From contig NC_068938.1 in the NCBI RefSeq assembly GCF_016801865.2, forward strand, positions 27,238,740 to 27,302,739: a stretch of 64,000 bases of DNA, read 5' to 3'. The translations under genes were made by a program, and so were the position numbers. Below, piece after piece: positions 48,538 through 59,661 of the stretch. Under the pieces are notes generated by a model that saw nothing but the letters and a program-made list of their open reading frames with translations, ran no database searches and had not been told where the DNA came from. How positions within the stretch are numbered: the first letter of the stretch is position 1; each line of letters begins with the position of its first letter. This stretch comes from Culex pipiens pallens. Taxonomy: Eukaryota > Arthropoda > Insecta > Diptera > Culicidae.

Positions 48538-49765
48538 ATAATATTGAATTTTTGGCCCTTTTGAAATGTAAGTCTTGATTTAAAATTTTTGAAAAAAATG
48601 TTTTCGAATAGAACGGAAAATTTCACATATGTTTCATATTTTAACATTGAAAATCGGACCATACGTTGCTGAGATATCGACATTAGAAAATGGTGGATTT
48701 TTTGGGTAAGACTTAAAAAACAATCAATTTCCCTGTTTTTAAGCCTTTGCATGGCAATATCTCAGCAACTAAGAGTCGTTTTAACAAACATCAAAAAGCA
48801 AAATATAAAAAATTTTCTCAGCTTTAAAAAAAATAATTTTTAAAGTGGGCAAACATGTGCACTAATTTAAAAAAATGAAAAACTGTTACTAGTTTCATAA
48901 ATGTTACCTAAAAATTGCCATAACTTGAAAACTGTGCACTTTCCCGGGCAGACGGTAATAACAAAATTCAAATAACAAATAACAATAACAAATACTGTTA
49001 AAATAACAAAAAGCGTTATGAAATATTCTTGCAAAATCCATTTTCGCATAAGAGTTTAATAACAGTTTATGTTATTATAACAAAATTTGTTATTGGTCTG
49101 ATATTGGTTGAAAGCCAAAACAACTTTGAAATAACATTTTTTGTTAAGGAAAAATAACTCCAACTGTTATTGGGATGATCGGATTGATTGTTAAAATAAC
49201 AAAAAAGAATAACAAAGATTTGTTCGAAAAATAACTCAAAATGTTATTAATTTGTTATTACAATAACAATCCAATAACAAAAAAAATCATAACGGCGAAT
49301 AACAAATCATGTTATAAATAACAAATAATGTTATTGACCTAGTATTTTCTAATATCAAAAAATGTTATTCCCAAGTTATTTCCGTCTGCTCGGGTTATCA
49401 ATATTTCACTGAAGTACTTTTTGATTGAAAATTCGATTTTTCATCTAAAAATGAAGTTGAAAATTTTTTGCGACCGGTATTTCGATTTTTAGAAAAAAAA
49501 ACAGTATTCATAACTCGGTCAAAGATATTTTGCACAACCTGTAAATTTCTGAAAAATATAAAAAATATAAAAATATAAAATATAAAAAAAAGATGGTGAT
49601 TTTTGCAAATCAAGTGTCACTAAAACAAGATAAATAAAAAAACACCAACAACATTTTTAACGTGTATCATTTATTTTTCAGTGTAGTCCGTGTAGCCAGC
49701 CGGATTAAAAAATAGAAAAATTAAAATTAAAAAAAAAACGATTTTGTAGAGAACTTCTATTTTAT
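48538..49765. repeat. Right half of an FB-A foldback element
   Basis: Collinear with about 4,855-5,800: the centre phrase near GGCCCTTTTGAAATGTAAG, then ATCTCAGCAACTAAGAGTCG, then the terminal AGTGTAGTCCGTGTAGCCAG. The left half is missing and a 452-bp MITE is inserted in it. Confidence 0.65.
48943..49394. mobile_element. CCCGRGCAGACGG MITE, copy 1
   Basis: Inverted termini CCCGGGCAGACGGTAATAAC and TTATTTCCGTCTGCTCGGG. The interior is rich in AATAACA/TGTTATT. TT is duplicated at 48941-48942 and 49395-49396; removing the MITE and one TT restores the foldback sequence CACTTTATCAA. Confidence 0.8.
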
Positions 49766-49799
49766 ATGTTGACTAAGTAAAAAATATAAATATTGAAAT

Positions 49800-50234
49800 C
49801 CCAAACAGACGGTACAGACTAAATTCATACCATTTCAATAACAAAACAGTTAAAATAACAGAAAGTGTTATGGAATATTTTTGAAAAATCCAGAGTTCAA
49901 TAACAGTTTATGTTATCATAACAAAATTTGTTATTTGATTGATATTGGTTGAAATCAAAAATAACTTTGGAATAACTTTTTGTTATGGAAGAATACCGCC
50001 AACTGTTATTGGGATGATTGGTTTAGTTGTTACAATAACAAAAAAATAATAAGAAAGATTTGTTCGAAGAATAACGTAAAATGTTATTACTCTGTTATTG
50101 CAATAACAATCCAATAACAAAAAATATATAACGTTGAATAACAAATCTTGTTATAAATAACATAAAATGTTATTGGCCTAGTATTTTCAAATAACAAAAA
50201 AATGTTATTCCCAAAATATTTCCGTCTGCTCGGG
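49800..50234. mobile_element. CCCGRGCAGACGG MITE, copy 2
   Basis: The left end is diverged (CCCAAACAGACGGTA), the right end intact (ATTTCCGTCTGCTCGGG). The interior aligns with copies 1 and 3. Confidence 0.75.
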
Positions 50235-50310
50235 ATAACAAGCCATATTTTCAACATGGAAAAAGTGTTTTCAAATGTATTTAACACTAGTTCAGTTGTT
50301 TTGCAATCAT

Positions 50311-50777
50311 TAGGCCGATGCAAATATTTAAAAAAGTTTTTGTCCCTCGGCCCTGGCCGAGGTCAAGGGGGGGGGGGCAAAAAAATAAAAAAATATAAAA
50401 ATTTAAATAACAAGCCATAGTCTACACATTTAAATGAAAAATGTGTTTTAAAATGCATTTTACACTTGTTCAGTTGTTTTGCAATCATTAGTTTTCAAAA
50501 AATCTAAGATCTGACAAAAACAAAAATTGTATCGAAAAAAAAGATTTTGCATCGAAAATTTTCAAAAAATCTTAAGATTTTTTAATAAACCCAAACATGC
50601 TAAAAATGATTTAAAACGCAGAAGAATGTATTTCAATTTGATTTCAGCTGGTTGCACTTGAATTTTCATTGAAATTTTGAAGTTTATTGTAAAAATATTT
50701 TTTTTGCCCCCTGATTTTTCGGGCCAATTTTGAAGGGGGGGGTGACAAAAACTTTTAAAAATATTTGTACCAGCCTT
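50311..50777. mobile_element. MITE, GGCTG-terminus family, copy 2
   Basis: Left end AGGCCGATGCAAATATTTAA and right end AATATTTGTACCAGCCTTA. G-runs of eight or more border both sub-terminal regions (50,367 and 50,735). Confidence 0.65.
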
Positions 50778-51475
50778 AGTTATCAAAAAAAAAGTAATAT
50801 TTTATGAAAACAAAAAAAAATAGCGAAAAAAAACATTTTGCGATATTAAACATCGCACATTTTCAAACATACAAAAAAAATCATCCCAAACATGCATAAA
50901 AATCATTCTAAACGCAGGGGAATATATTTTAAATTGATTTCAGCTGATTGCACTTAAATATGCATTGATATTTTGAAGTTTTTAGAATTTTGTTGCCCCC
51001 TGATTTTTCGGGCCATTTTTGAAGGGGCGGGGGACAAAAACTTCCCGGGCAGACTGTAATAACAGAATTCATGCCATTTCAATAACAAATACTGTTAAAA
51101 TGACAGAAAATATTATGGAATCTTCTTGAAAAATCCATTTTTGCATAAGAGTTTAATAACAGTTTATGATATCATAACAAAATTTGTTATTATCAGGCCA
51201 ATGGTTGAAAGTCAAAACAAACTTTAGAATAACATTTTTTGTTATGGAAGAATACCTCCAACTGTTATTGGGATGATCGGATTAGTTGTTAAAATAACAA
51301 AAAATAATAACAAAGATTTGTTCTAAGAATAACTAAAAATAACAAAAAACAATCATAACGACGAATAACAAATCTTGTTATACATAATTGATGTTATTGA
51401 CCTAGTATTTTCAAATATCAAAAAATGTAATTCCCAAGTTATTTCCGTCTGCTCGGGTTTAAATAAAATTTGTAC
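50778..51475. mobile_element. MITE, GGCTG-terminus family, copy 3, interrupted
   Basis: Interior and right end match copy 2 (GATTTCAGCTGATTGCACTT, TTTGTACCAGCCTAA). The left tip is unclear. It contains the CCCGRGCAGACGG MITE at 51,044-51,457. Confidence 0.6.
51044..51457. mobile_element. CCCGRGCAGACGG MITE, copy 3
   Basis: Termini CCCGGGCAGACTGTAATAAC and TTATTTCCGTCTGCTCGGG. TT is duplicated at 51042-51043 and 51458-51459, as in copy 1. 414 bp. Confidence 0.8.
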
Positions 51476-51984
51476 CAGCCTAATCAGAGTTAACTAAATT
51501 TAGAAACTTTTCCAAAATATGTTTGAAACTACTTTTTAAGATTCTTCAAAGACTTCTCTACCAAGCTCAATATGATTCCATACCATTCTGTTTGTATTTA
51601 TTTCGTATTTTTCATTTTCAAAAAAAAAATCTTCATCATATCAGGTTTACGGTACTCGGAACCCAGAAGGCTTCTAGATCATAAAAAAATCATTCATTCG
51701 AAGGGTTATTCATGAACAGTAATTTTTAATAGTAATAGATAGCTCAATTTAAAAAAAAAGCTGATTTAGTAACAATATCCTGTTAATAACTTATTTTTAG
51801 GGCAGCTGAAATATGTATGACCCAATCAAACCCAATGTCCCTCATGACGGGACCAAAATTTACAATTTTATTTATTGGCAGAGAATTCACTAAAATTCAA
51901 TTCTGCCGATTGAAGCGAGTTCAGGGAGCCTAAATCTACCAAACCTTGACGAAAATGAAGCGTTTACATCATGTTCATAGATGT

Positions 51985-52190
51985 CGAGCTGTGTTATTTG
52001 ACTTTATAAGTAAAAAATAAACATATTTGGAGTTTTTTTTTAAAAGGTCCAATAAACCAAATTTCCAGTTTTTGCTTTTTGGGTGTTTTTGAAACCGCCT
52101 TGAGTCAGGGGTATTAAAAAACATCCAAAAAGCAAAAACTGAAAAACTGGTCCTTTTCAAAAAAAACTCCAGATATCTCAAATAACACCC
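51985..52190. mobile_element. ~200-bp hairpin element
   Basis: Arms TGTTATTTGAC ... CCAGTTTTTGCTTTTTGGGTG and CATCCAAAAAGCAAAAACTG ... CAAATAACAC are inverted copies around an unpaired centre near 52,105. Confidence 0.55.
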
Positions 52191-53419
52191 TCACGACGCA
52201 TCTGCCCCTAAAGTCACACATTAGCCAAGAAATAACAAGCCAAATGAAATCGTGCCAAGTGCAAACATTGCCCCGGAACATGCTCTCCGGAAGCCATTAT
52301 TCCACATACACACACACCACCAGTAGGTGCATCTCTTGTTGTTTTGTGGCACTTTCCGGCTGATGACACCCAACATGACTTGATTCGTGTTTGCTTTTAG
52401 CTGCTGCTGAAGTTGTCTCACCCAATAATGAGGACTCTGAGGTGTTGCTAGAATTTACAGTGCAGAGCTTCCACAATAAAATACTGTATCACACCGTCGG
52501 TTCATGGTTTCAAAGTCAGGGGGGAATTCACAAATAACGTAATATTAACAGTTTAGTTAAAAAATTATTTCAAATTATGTAGAGAAATCTTTAAATAATA
52601 TTGACCAGAATAAATATAATTTAAAATTTATAAAACAAAATCGCGTTGTTTACAAATGACCCCCCAACCTCCAATCGTCACGTACACCGCCGGCGCCGCC
52701 GGTGGCCGGATGAATTGTTCAAATTCCTTAGATTTCGATTGACGTAATTGTTTTTAAATATATGTCCGAGCGTCCCATTTCGGGCAACCCATCCGTCCGG
52801 CATGACTTATGAGGTGTGATTACTAAGTATTTTTTTATTACTAACTCCACCCCCCAAAACCAATTGAGTGATCAATCACCGTTGCAAACAAGAAGAAGTC
52901 ACGCCGCCGTTGACCTTTTTCGAGGGGTGTGTGCCCGTTTTTGTTTGCACAACTGTGACGTACGGGGGGACCGCCAACGGCTTGGCCCGGACGTTCACTA
53001 GGGTAACCGGTCAATTAGTGTGTCGCCAAGGTTGTGAATTGACGTCACGGCGAACCTTTCGATTTGATTTGATTTGGTTATTTTATGTCATTGAAAACTG
53101 GCTATCAAGGGAATGACGGCATGAAAGCGTTTTTTACGCGTCGGTAGTATTTGTTTTTATTCTTTGACAATGACTTGCAAAATCTTTTTTTTTCAATTTT
53201 TAAGTTTTGTTTTGTTTTTTTCTTCACTGACTCTGTGCCCGGTCAAATTACCGACATTTTTTCCGGTCGTAAAAACTGGTACGTGCTGTTTTTTTTTGCG
53301 GTTTCGCATTTGCTCTTACTGAATTGTATCCAAAATTAAGACGTGAAGTAGAGGATAACGTGTGCTGTCACCGCGGCACCGACAAAGATCGGCTGAGCTG
53401 ATTGTAATTAAGTGGGGGC
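52191..53419. other. Intergenic, GC-richer
   Basis: 52,515-52,680 resembles the GGGTCATTCACAAATTACG-type MITE relic. 52,650-53,110 is GC-rich (a GCCGGCGCCGCCGGTGGCCGG stretch) and single-copy-looking. No gene recognised. Confidence 0.4.
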
Positions 53420-53467
53420 AGTTCTCCAAAGAAGTGGCCGACACCCCCCCTTCCCCCCACCCTTCTT

Positions 53468-53672
53468 TGAGCGTCTGTTCCCCAGGTTAGGGGCGGCTCA
53501 AAGAAACCGGTGTCCTGCTCTATCGTCGAGGTAAGCGTCTGTTCTCCAGGTTAGGGGCGGCTTACAGCAGATAGAGTTCGGACCCCCCACCCCCTCCCCC
53601 CATCGAGCGTCTGTTCCCCAGGTTAGGGGCGGCTCGAAACAGCGTCTGTACCCCAGGTTAGGGGCGGCTGAG
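53468..53672 (+). repeat. Tandem motif in the RTE leader
   Basis: Four copies of a 25-27-bp motif, core CCCCAGGTTAGGGGCGGCT, begin near 53,470, 53,525, 53,606 and 53,642 and are separated by different spacers. Each copy contains the near-palindrome CCCCAGGTTAGGGG. Possible promoter or translation element. Confidence 0.8.
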
Positions 53673-53681
53673 TAAAAGTCC

Positions 53682-56600
53682 TTGTGTCGGCGTGGGACTG
53701 TAAACAGTACCGGCACGATGGTCCTCCGGCGAGACAGGGGGTTGGTGCAGGCCACACGAACCCGCCGTAAAACACCAGTGCAGGAAGCACACGATGCGAG
53801 CCGGACCAATCGGCACGGAACTGGACATCATATGAGGTCCCACGATTGGAAGCTCGGGACGTGGAATTGCAGGTCTCTCAAATTTGACGGGAGTATCCGC
53901 ATACTTTCCGACATATTGAGGGTCCGCAAGTTCAGCATCGTAGCGCTGCAGGAGGTTGGCTGGATAGGCGCGGAAGAGGTACAAGCGTACCCAAGGATTG
54001 GCTGTACAATCTACCAGAGCCGCGGCGAAAACAAGAGGCTGGGGACAGCCTTTATAGTGCTGGGCGAAATGCGCGATCGCGTGATTGGGTGGACCCCGCT
54101 CACCGACCGAATGTGCGTGCTGAGGATTAAAGGCCGTTTCTTCAACATTAGCATCATAAACGTGCACAGCCCGCACTCAGGAAGCGAAGATGACGACAAG
54201 GACGCATTTTACGAGCAGCTGAACTGGACGTACAACAGCTGCCCAAAACATGACGTCAAAATCGTCATCGGAGATTTTAACGCTCAGGTTGGCCAGGAGG
54301 AGGAATTCAGACCGGTGATAGGAAAGTTCAGCGCCCACGTACGCACGAACGAAAACGGCCTGCGACTGATCGACTTCGCCACCTCCAAAAACATGGCCGT
54401 ACGAAGTACCTGCTTCCAGCACAACCTCCGAGACAAGTACACCTGGAGATCACCGCAAGGAACGGAATCACAAATCGACCACGTCGTAATCGACGGTAGA
54501 CACTTTTCCGACATCATCGACGTCAGGACCTATCGCGGCGCCAACGTCGACTCGGACCACTATCTGGTGATGGTGAAAATGCGCCAACGACTTTCCCTGG
54601 CGAAAAGCGTTCGGTACCGCCGCCCTCCGCGGTTGGATCTGGAGCGGCTTAAGTTACCGGAAGTCGCATCCCGGTACGCGCATTCGCTGGAGGCTGCGTT
54701 GCCAGGGGAGGGTGAGCTGTTGGAAGCTCCCCTCGAGGACTGCTGGAGGAGCGTCAAGGCAGCCATCACCAACGCAGCGGAAAGCACCATCGGATTTGTG
54801 GAACGAGGACGACGGAACGATTGGTTCGACGAGGAGTGTCGAGCGATTTTGGAGGAGAAGAATGCAGCACGGAGGGCAATGCTGCAGTACAATCTCCGTG
54901 ATTACGAGGAGGCGTATGGACAGAAGCGAAGGCAGCAGCACCAGCTCTTCCGAGCAAAAGTGCGCCACCAGGAAGAGTTGGAGTTTGAGGACATGGAGCA
55001 GCTGCATCGCTCAAACGAAACGCGCAAGTTCTACAAGAAGCTCAACGGATCCCGAAACGGCTTCACGCCGCGAGTCGAAATGTGCCGGGATAAAAATGGA
55101 GCTATCTTGACGAACGAGCGTGAGGTGATTGACAGGTGGAAGCAGCACTTCGATGAACACCTGAATGGCGCAGAAGCAGAGGCAGGGGTCCAAGGCGGCA
55201 GGAGAGAGGACTTCATCGGTACAGCGGGAGAAGGAGAGGAGCCAGTTCCCACGATGAGGGAAGTTAAGGATGCCATCAAGAAGCTGAAGAACAACAAAGC
55301 AGCGGGTAAGGATGGTATCGGTGCTGAACTCATCAAGATGGGCCCGGAGAAGCTGGCGTCCTGTCTGCACCGACTGATAGTCAGGGTCTGGGAGTCAGAA
55401 CAGCTACCGGAGGAGTGGAAAGAGGGAGTAATATGCCCGATCTACAAGAAGGGGGACAAGTTAGATTGTGAGAACTACCGTGCCATCACAATCCTCAACG
55501 CGGCCTACAAAGTGTTCTCCCAGATCCTCTTCAGCCGCCTATCGCCAATAGCGGAAGGTTTTGTTGGAAGTTATCAAGCCGGATTCGTCATGGGGAGATC
55601 AACAACCGACCAAATCTTCACTGTGCGACAAATCCTCCAAAAGTGTCGCGAGTACCAAGTCCCCACGCACCACCTTTTCATCGACTTCAAAGCCGCGTAC
55701 GACTCAGTCGATCGCGAAGAGCTATGGAAAATTATGGACGAGAACGGTTTTCCCGGGAAGCTGATCAGACTGATCAAGATGACGATGGATGGGGCTAGGT
55801 GTTGTGTGAAGATATCGGGTGCGGAATCGGACTCGTTTACTTCACTTGGGGGGCTTCGGCAAGGCGATGGGATCTCTTGTCTTTGTTTCAATGTCGTGCT
55901 AGAAGGTGTTATGAGACGAGCGGGCTTCAATATGCGGGGCACGATCTTCAGCAAGTCCAACCAGTTCATCTGCTTCGCCGACGACATGGACATTGTTGGC
56001 AGAACGTTCAAGGCGGTTGCGGATGCGTACACCGACTTGAAGCGGGAAGCAGAGAAGGTTGGGCTAAGGGTGAATGTGGCGAAGACAAAGTACCTGCTGG
56101 CAGGAGGAACCGAGTCCCTTAGGGCTCGCATTGGGCCAAGCGTTACAATCGACGGGGACGAATTCGAGGTAGTGGAGGAGTTTGTATACCTCGGATCGTT
56201 GGTGACGTCGGACAACAGCTGCAGCAGGGAAATTCGGAGGCGCATCATCGCTGGAAGTCGTGCCTATTTCGGTCTTCACAAGAGCCTAAGGTCCCGGAAA
56301 TTCTCCCTACATACGAAGTGTTCCATCTACAAGTCGCTGATAAGACCGGTCGTCCTCTACGGGCACGAGACGTGGACAATGCTCGAAGAGGACTTACGAG
56401 CGCTAAGCGTCTTCGAACGTCGAGTGCTAAGGACCATCTTTGGCGGCGTATATGAGAACGACGGATGGCGGCGGAGAATGAACCACGAACTTGCACAACT
56501 CTACAACGAACCAAGCATCCGGAAAGTCGCGAAGGCTGGACGGTTGCAGTGGGCGGGTCATGTTGCAAGGATGCCGGAACGAGCCGACCACTTGAGCCAA

Positions 56601-56804
56601 CGGAACCAGAAGATCAATCCTGCGAAGTTGGTGTTTGTGTCGGAGCCGGTAGGAACAAGACGTAGGGGGGTGCAACGTGCGAGGTGGGTGGACCAAGTGG
56701 AGAGCGATTTAGAAAGTGTGGGTGCGCCGCGAAATTGGAGAAATGCAGCCATGGACCGAGCTTGTTGGCGGAGAATCGTGCAGCAGGCCAAGCTAATGGT
56801 GTAG
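53682..56804 (+). CDS. RTE endonuclease-reverse transcriptase polyprotein
   Basis: 1,040 uninterrupted codons. An APE-type endonuclease spans about 55-290: GTWNCRSL (59-66), ALQEVG (88-93), IGDFNAQVG (186-194), QIDHVVID (254-261) and SDHYLV (281-286) carry the expected Asn, Glu, Asp and His. The reverse transcriptase spans about 515-780: KAAGKDGIGAELIK, NYRAITIL, QAGFVMGRSTTDQ, FIDFKAAYDS (656-665), LRQGDGIS (715-722) and the catalytic FADD (755-758). The RTE-like C-terminus has YGHETWTM, FERRVLRTIFGG and RARWVDQVESDL. The protein nicks target DNA and copies element RNA at the nick. The Met at 53,682 is the first; a second Met 12 codons on is an alternative. Confidence 0.92.
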   Translation: MCRRGTVNSTGTMVLRRDRGLVQATRTRRKTPVQEAHDASRTNRHGTGHHMRSHDWKLGTWNCRSLKFDGSIRILSDILRVRKFSIVALQEVGWIGAEEVQAYPRIGCTIYQSRGENKRLGTAFIVLGEMRDRVIGWTPLTDRMCVLRIKGRFFNISIINVHSPHSGSEDDDKDAFYEQLNWTYNSCPKHDVKIVIGDFNAQVGQEEEFRPVIGKFSAHVRTNENGLRLIDFATSKNMAVRSTCFQHNLRDKYTWRSPQGTESQIDHVVIDGRHFSDIIDVRTYRGANVDSDHYLVMVKMRQRLSLAKSVRYRRPPRLDLERLKLPEVASRYAHSLEAALPGEGELLEAPLEDCWRSVKAAITNAAESTIGFVERGRRNDWFDEECRAILEEKNAARRAMLQYNLRDYEEAYGQKRRQQHQLFRAKVRHQEELEFEDMEQLHRSNETRKFYKKLNGSRNGFTPRVEMCRDKNGAILTNEREVIDRWKQHFDEHLNGAEAEAGVQGGRREDFIGTAGEGEEPVPTMREVKDAIKKLKNNKAAGKDGIGAELIKMGPEKLASCLHRLIVRVWESEQLPEEWKEGVICPIYKKGDKLDCENYRAITILNAAYKVFSQILFSRLSPIAEGFVGSYQAGFVMGRSTTDQIFTVRQILQKCREYQVPTHHLFIDFKAAYDSVDREELWKIMDENGFPGKLIRLIKMTMDGARCCVKISGAESDSFTSLGGLRQGDGISCLCFNVVLEGVMRRAGFNMRGTIFSKSNQFICFADDMDIVGRTFKAVADAYTDLKREAEKVGLRVNVAKTKYLLAGGTESLRARIGPSVTIDGDEFEVVEEFVYLGSLVTSDNSCSREIRRRIIAGSRAYFGLHKSLRSRKFSLHTKCSIYKSLIRPVVLYGHETWTMLEEDLRALSVFERRVLRTIFGGVYENDGWRRRMNHELAQLYNEPSIRKVAKAGRLQWAGHVARMPERADHLSQRNQKINPAKLVFVSEPVGTRRRGVQRARWVDQVESDLESVGAPRNWRNAAMDRACWRRIVQQAKLMV

Positions 56805-56842
56805 CGCCAATAAAAGTAAAGTAAGTAAGTAAGTTCTCCAAA

Positions 56843-58812
56843 ATTAGATTTGGCAACGTTTCAAGATAATGAAAGGTAACTTGTGCAAAAAAAAACTTTA
56901 GTTAATTGTTAGACCTACGTTTCTTGGTATTAAGTTATAAGAAGTGAAGTGAATATTATAATACCAATAAGCTGAATTAGAATAAGTCAAGTTTGATACA
57001 AATTATCGTTTTGGGATTTTTAAAATTAATTTTTAATGTACTGGTGAAGCGAAATCTACAAATTGGTTGTAGATCACTCATCATTATTGTTGGAATATTT
57101 TTTAACAACTCTTGTTCTAAGAAAAAATAATTCTTCTTTTATACATTTTTCTTATTTGCAGTCGTTTTTTATTAAGCTTCAAGCAATTATTCTGATACTA
57201 CTCAACATATTCTAAAATCTACTTATTTTGTCCATAGTGTGTGTTTTCTGAGATCTGAACAGAAAATTCTATTCCTGGATACTTGACATAGGACAAGTTG
57301 ACAAGAAAAATTCTTCTATTCAATTGATATTTGGCAAATGTTTTGATCCTTCTATTAAAAATATTACTAACATTTAAAAATGGCTCAAGAAGTAAAATAA
57401 GGCCCTTTCCACTGAGTTTAAAATTTTGAAATTAAAAATCGGAAAGTTCATATAATTTAACGCATGTTAACAAATTTGAAATTTGAAAATTGAGTGCTAT
57501 TGAGGTGTTAACTAGGCTTATAGTAATTTTTCACCCTAAAAAAACTGCAATTTTGACAGGGACCAAAATTTCAAAACATAAAATTTCATGGAACGCAAAA
57601 ACAAAAATGTTAATTCAATGCTTCAATAACAGAATTAAATTTTCAAACCTTTTATTTTCAATGGGCTATAATTTTTTTTCATCATTTTCGCCAATCTTCT
57701 CTATGAAAGTTAAAAAAAATTAAGAAGCTGCTTTTTTTTTGGTGTCATCCAGTATCCTAAGAAACGAACTTGATTTTCAATAAATGTGAATTGAAGATTA
57801 TTTTTTAACTTTCATTTTTTAAAGGGTTGAAAATAACCATTTTTTGCATGTTTCTATAGTGAAATTGTCACAGAAATACGAATATGATAAAATTATCACC
57901 AGAAAATGGGATCTGAGGGGTCCCCCCAGCAAAAATTTACAATCAAAATATTCACTAAAAGTAAAAGTGTCTATTAAATGTATTAAACTGCCTTACCTAA
58001 ATCGTTCTCAGTCTCAGATTGTAGTCCCAGATGTCCCCTACAAGCTGCGCGTCGAACCGAGTTGATACCTGGATGGAACACTTTTTTATTTGAGTTTGAA
58101 AATTATGCTAGTTTTTCACTAAAATGTCAATAACTTCTTTTTGATTTTACCAATTGAAATGCTTCTTCCTGCATTTTGTTGCATTTTTTATGCCCTTTTA
58201 TTTTTATAGCCTTTTTCACTTGAAATCAATTTAAAATGCATTTCCCTGCGTTTAGAATCATTTTGAGAGAGTTTGAGTTAATTAGTTTGAAATTTTTGAA
58301 AGTTTTCGATGTTTAGTACCGCAAAAAGGTTTTTTTTTTCTCTAAAATTTTTATTTTCGTCAAATCTTACATTTTTTGATCGCAAAACAACTAAACTAGT
58401 GTAAAATTCATATTATAACATTTTCTTCATTCAAATGTTGAAACTATGGCTTGTTATTTGAATTACTATATTCATCTTATTTTTTCACCGCAGAAATTAA
58501 AATAATGTTTTGTTGAATAATAAGTGCAATAATCCTTCCCTTTTCTAACTTGATGACCCTAAAAATATTTTCTTTTAAAATGAATGACTTATTCTCATTT
58601 TTTGTTTCTGTATTTAACAGGTCAAATCAGGATTATTAGACAAATTTAAAGAAAATATTCTGAACTTTAATATAAATATTTTCAAGTTTGGACAACCTAG
58701 AGCAATTTTGCAAAAACACCCCAAAATTGCAAAAAATCTTTCTTTAGGTGGATTTAGCTTAAAAACTTGAGTAACATTTCTGAAAAGTACTTATTGATTT
58801 ATAATCCGATAT
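56843..58812. other. AT-rich intergenic DNA
   Basis: No gene seen. About 58,100-58,490 is a relic of the GGCTG-terminus MITE family (TGATTTCAAGTG-like and GCAAAACAACTA phrases). The rest has no shared repeat that I could identify. Confidence 0.45.
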
Positions 58813-59655
58813 TGAGCAATTCCAGCCCAAAACAGGATTTTTTTAGGTACTTTTTTCTCGACCCTCTCCGATTTCAATGAAACTTTGTAGACATGTTATC
58901 CTAGGCCTATAAAAGCCATTTTTGTATATATGGAGCCAGTTACACTCGATAATGACATTTGAGAAGGGCGTAAGTGTTTTTAATATTTTTGTTTTTCGTA
59001 ATTTAAATATTGCTGTATCTCGAAGCCGTTGCATCGTATCAAAAAGTGGTCAAAGACAAACTTGTAGGAAATTTGACGGGATTTCCGAAAAAATACAACA
59101 AAAAAAGAAAAAAAAACAATTAAACAGCAATTTTACATAAAAGTCTCCATATTGACCATTGTCCTATGTCCAATCCTTGTGAAGTTACAGTGGTTTTAAA
59201 AATAAAAATGTTGAAAAATAGGGTTTTTAATGGTTTTTGGCAATTTCTATATGACAGACTTGATTTTTCAGTCTCGAAAATATTTTTACCGGAAAGCTCG
59301 TTTAATTTTCTATAAGTTTGTCTTTGACCCCATTTCAATTGGATGCATGGGCTTGCAGATATAAGTTAATTTACTATCCAGGTTACTACACTACACTGAA
59401 AAAATATTATGTTTTCAGTCAAGAGCAATGTAACTAGCTTATATCTGTAAGCCCATACATCCAATTGAAATGTGTTCAAACACAAACTTATGGGAAATTT
59501 GACGTTGAACATATTTTCGAGACTGAAAAATTAAGTCTGTCATATAGAAATTGCCAAAAACCATCAAAAAACCTATTTTTTCAACATTTTTATTTTTAAA
59601 ACCACTGTAACTTCACAAGGATTGGACTTAGGACAATGGTCAATATGAAGACTTT
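58813..59655. mobile_element. Foldback element, family FB-B, second copy
   Basis: Starts GAGCAATTCCAGCCC. An inner palindrome of about 515 bp (59,139-59,653) has arms AGTCTCCATATTGACCATTG ... and its inverse, with the centre near 59,393. It shares the CATTGTCCTATGTCCAATCC phrase with 33,207-34,190. Confidence 0.65.
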
Positions 59656-59661
59656 AAGGCT

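Larger units (their letters stand above)
53431..56831 (+). mobile_element. Full-length RTE-clade non-LTR retrotransposon
   Basis: 3,401 bp, flanked by the perfect 11-bp direct repeat AGTTCTCCAAA (53420-53430 and 56832-56842). It has a 250-bp GC-rich leader with short tandem repeats, a single long ORF, and a very short 3' UTR that ends in a GTAA-type microsatellite tail (AAGTAAGTAAGTAAG). A short 3' UTR with a microsatellite tail and one APE-RT ORF are typical of RTE. Intact boundaries and ORF suggest a recent insertion. Confidence 0.9.

Noticed and set aside
53682..56804. Host gene for an endonuclease/reverse transcriptase
   Set aside because: The 11-bp target duplication, microsatellite tail and RTE motifs show that it is a retrotransposon.
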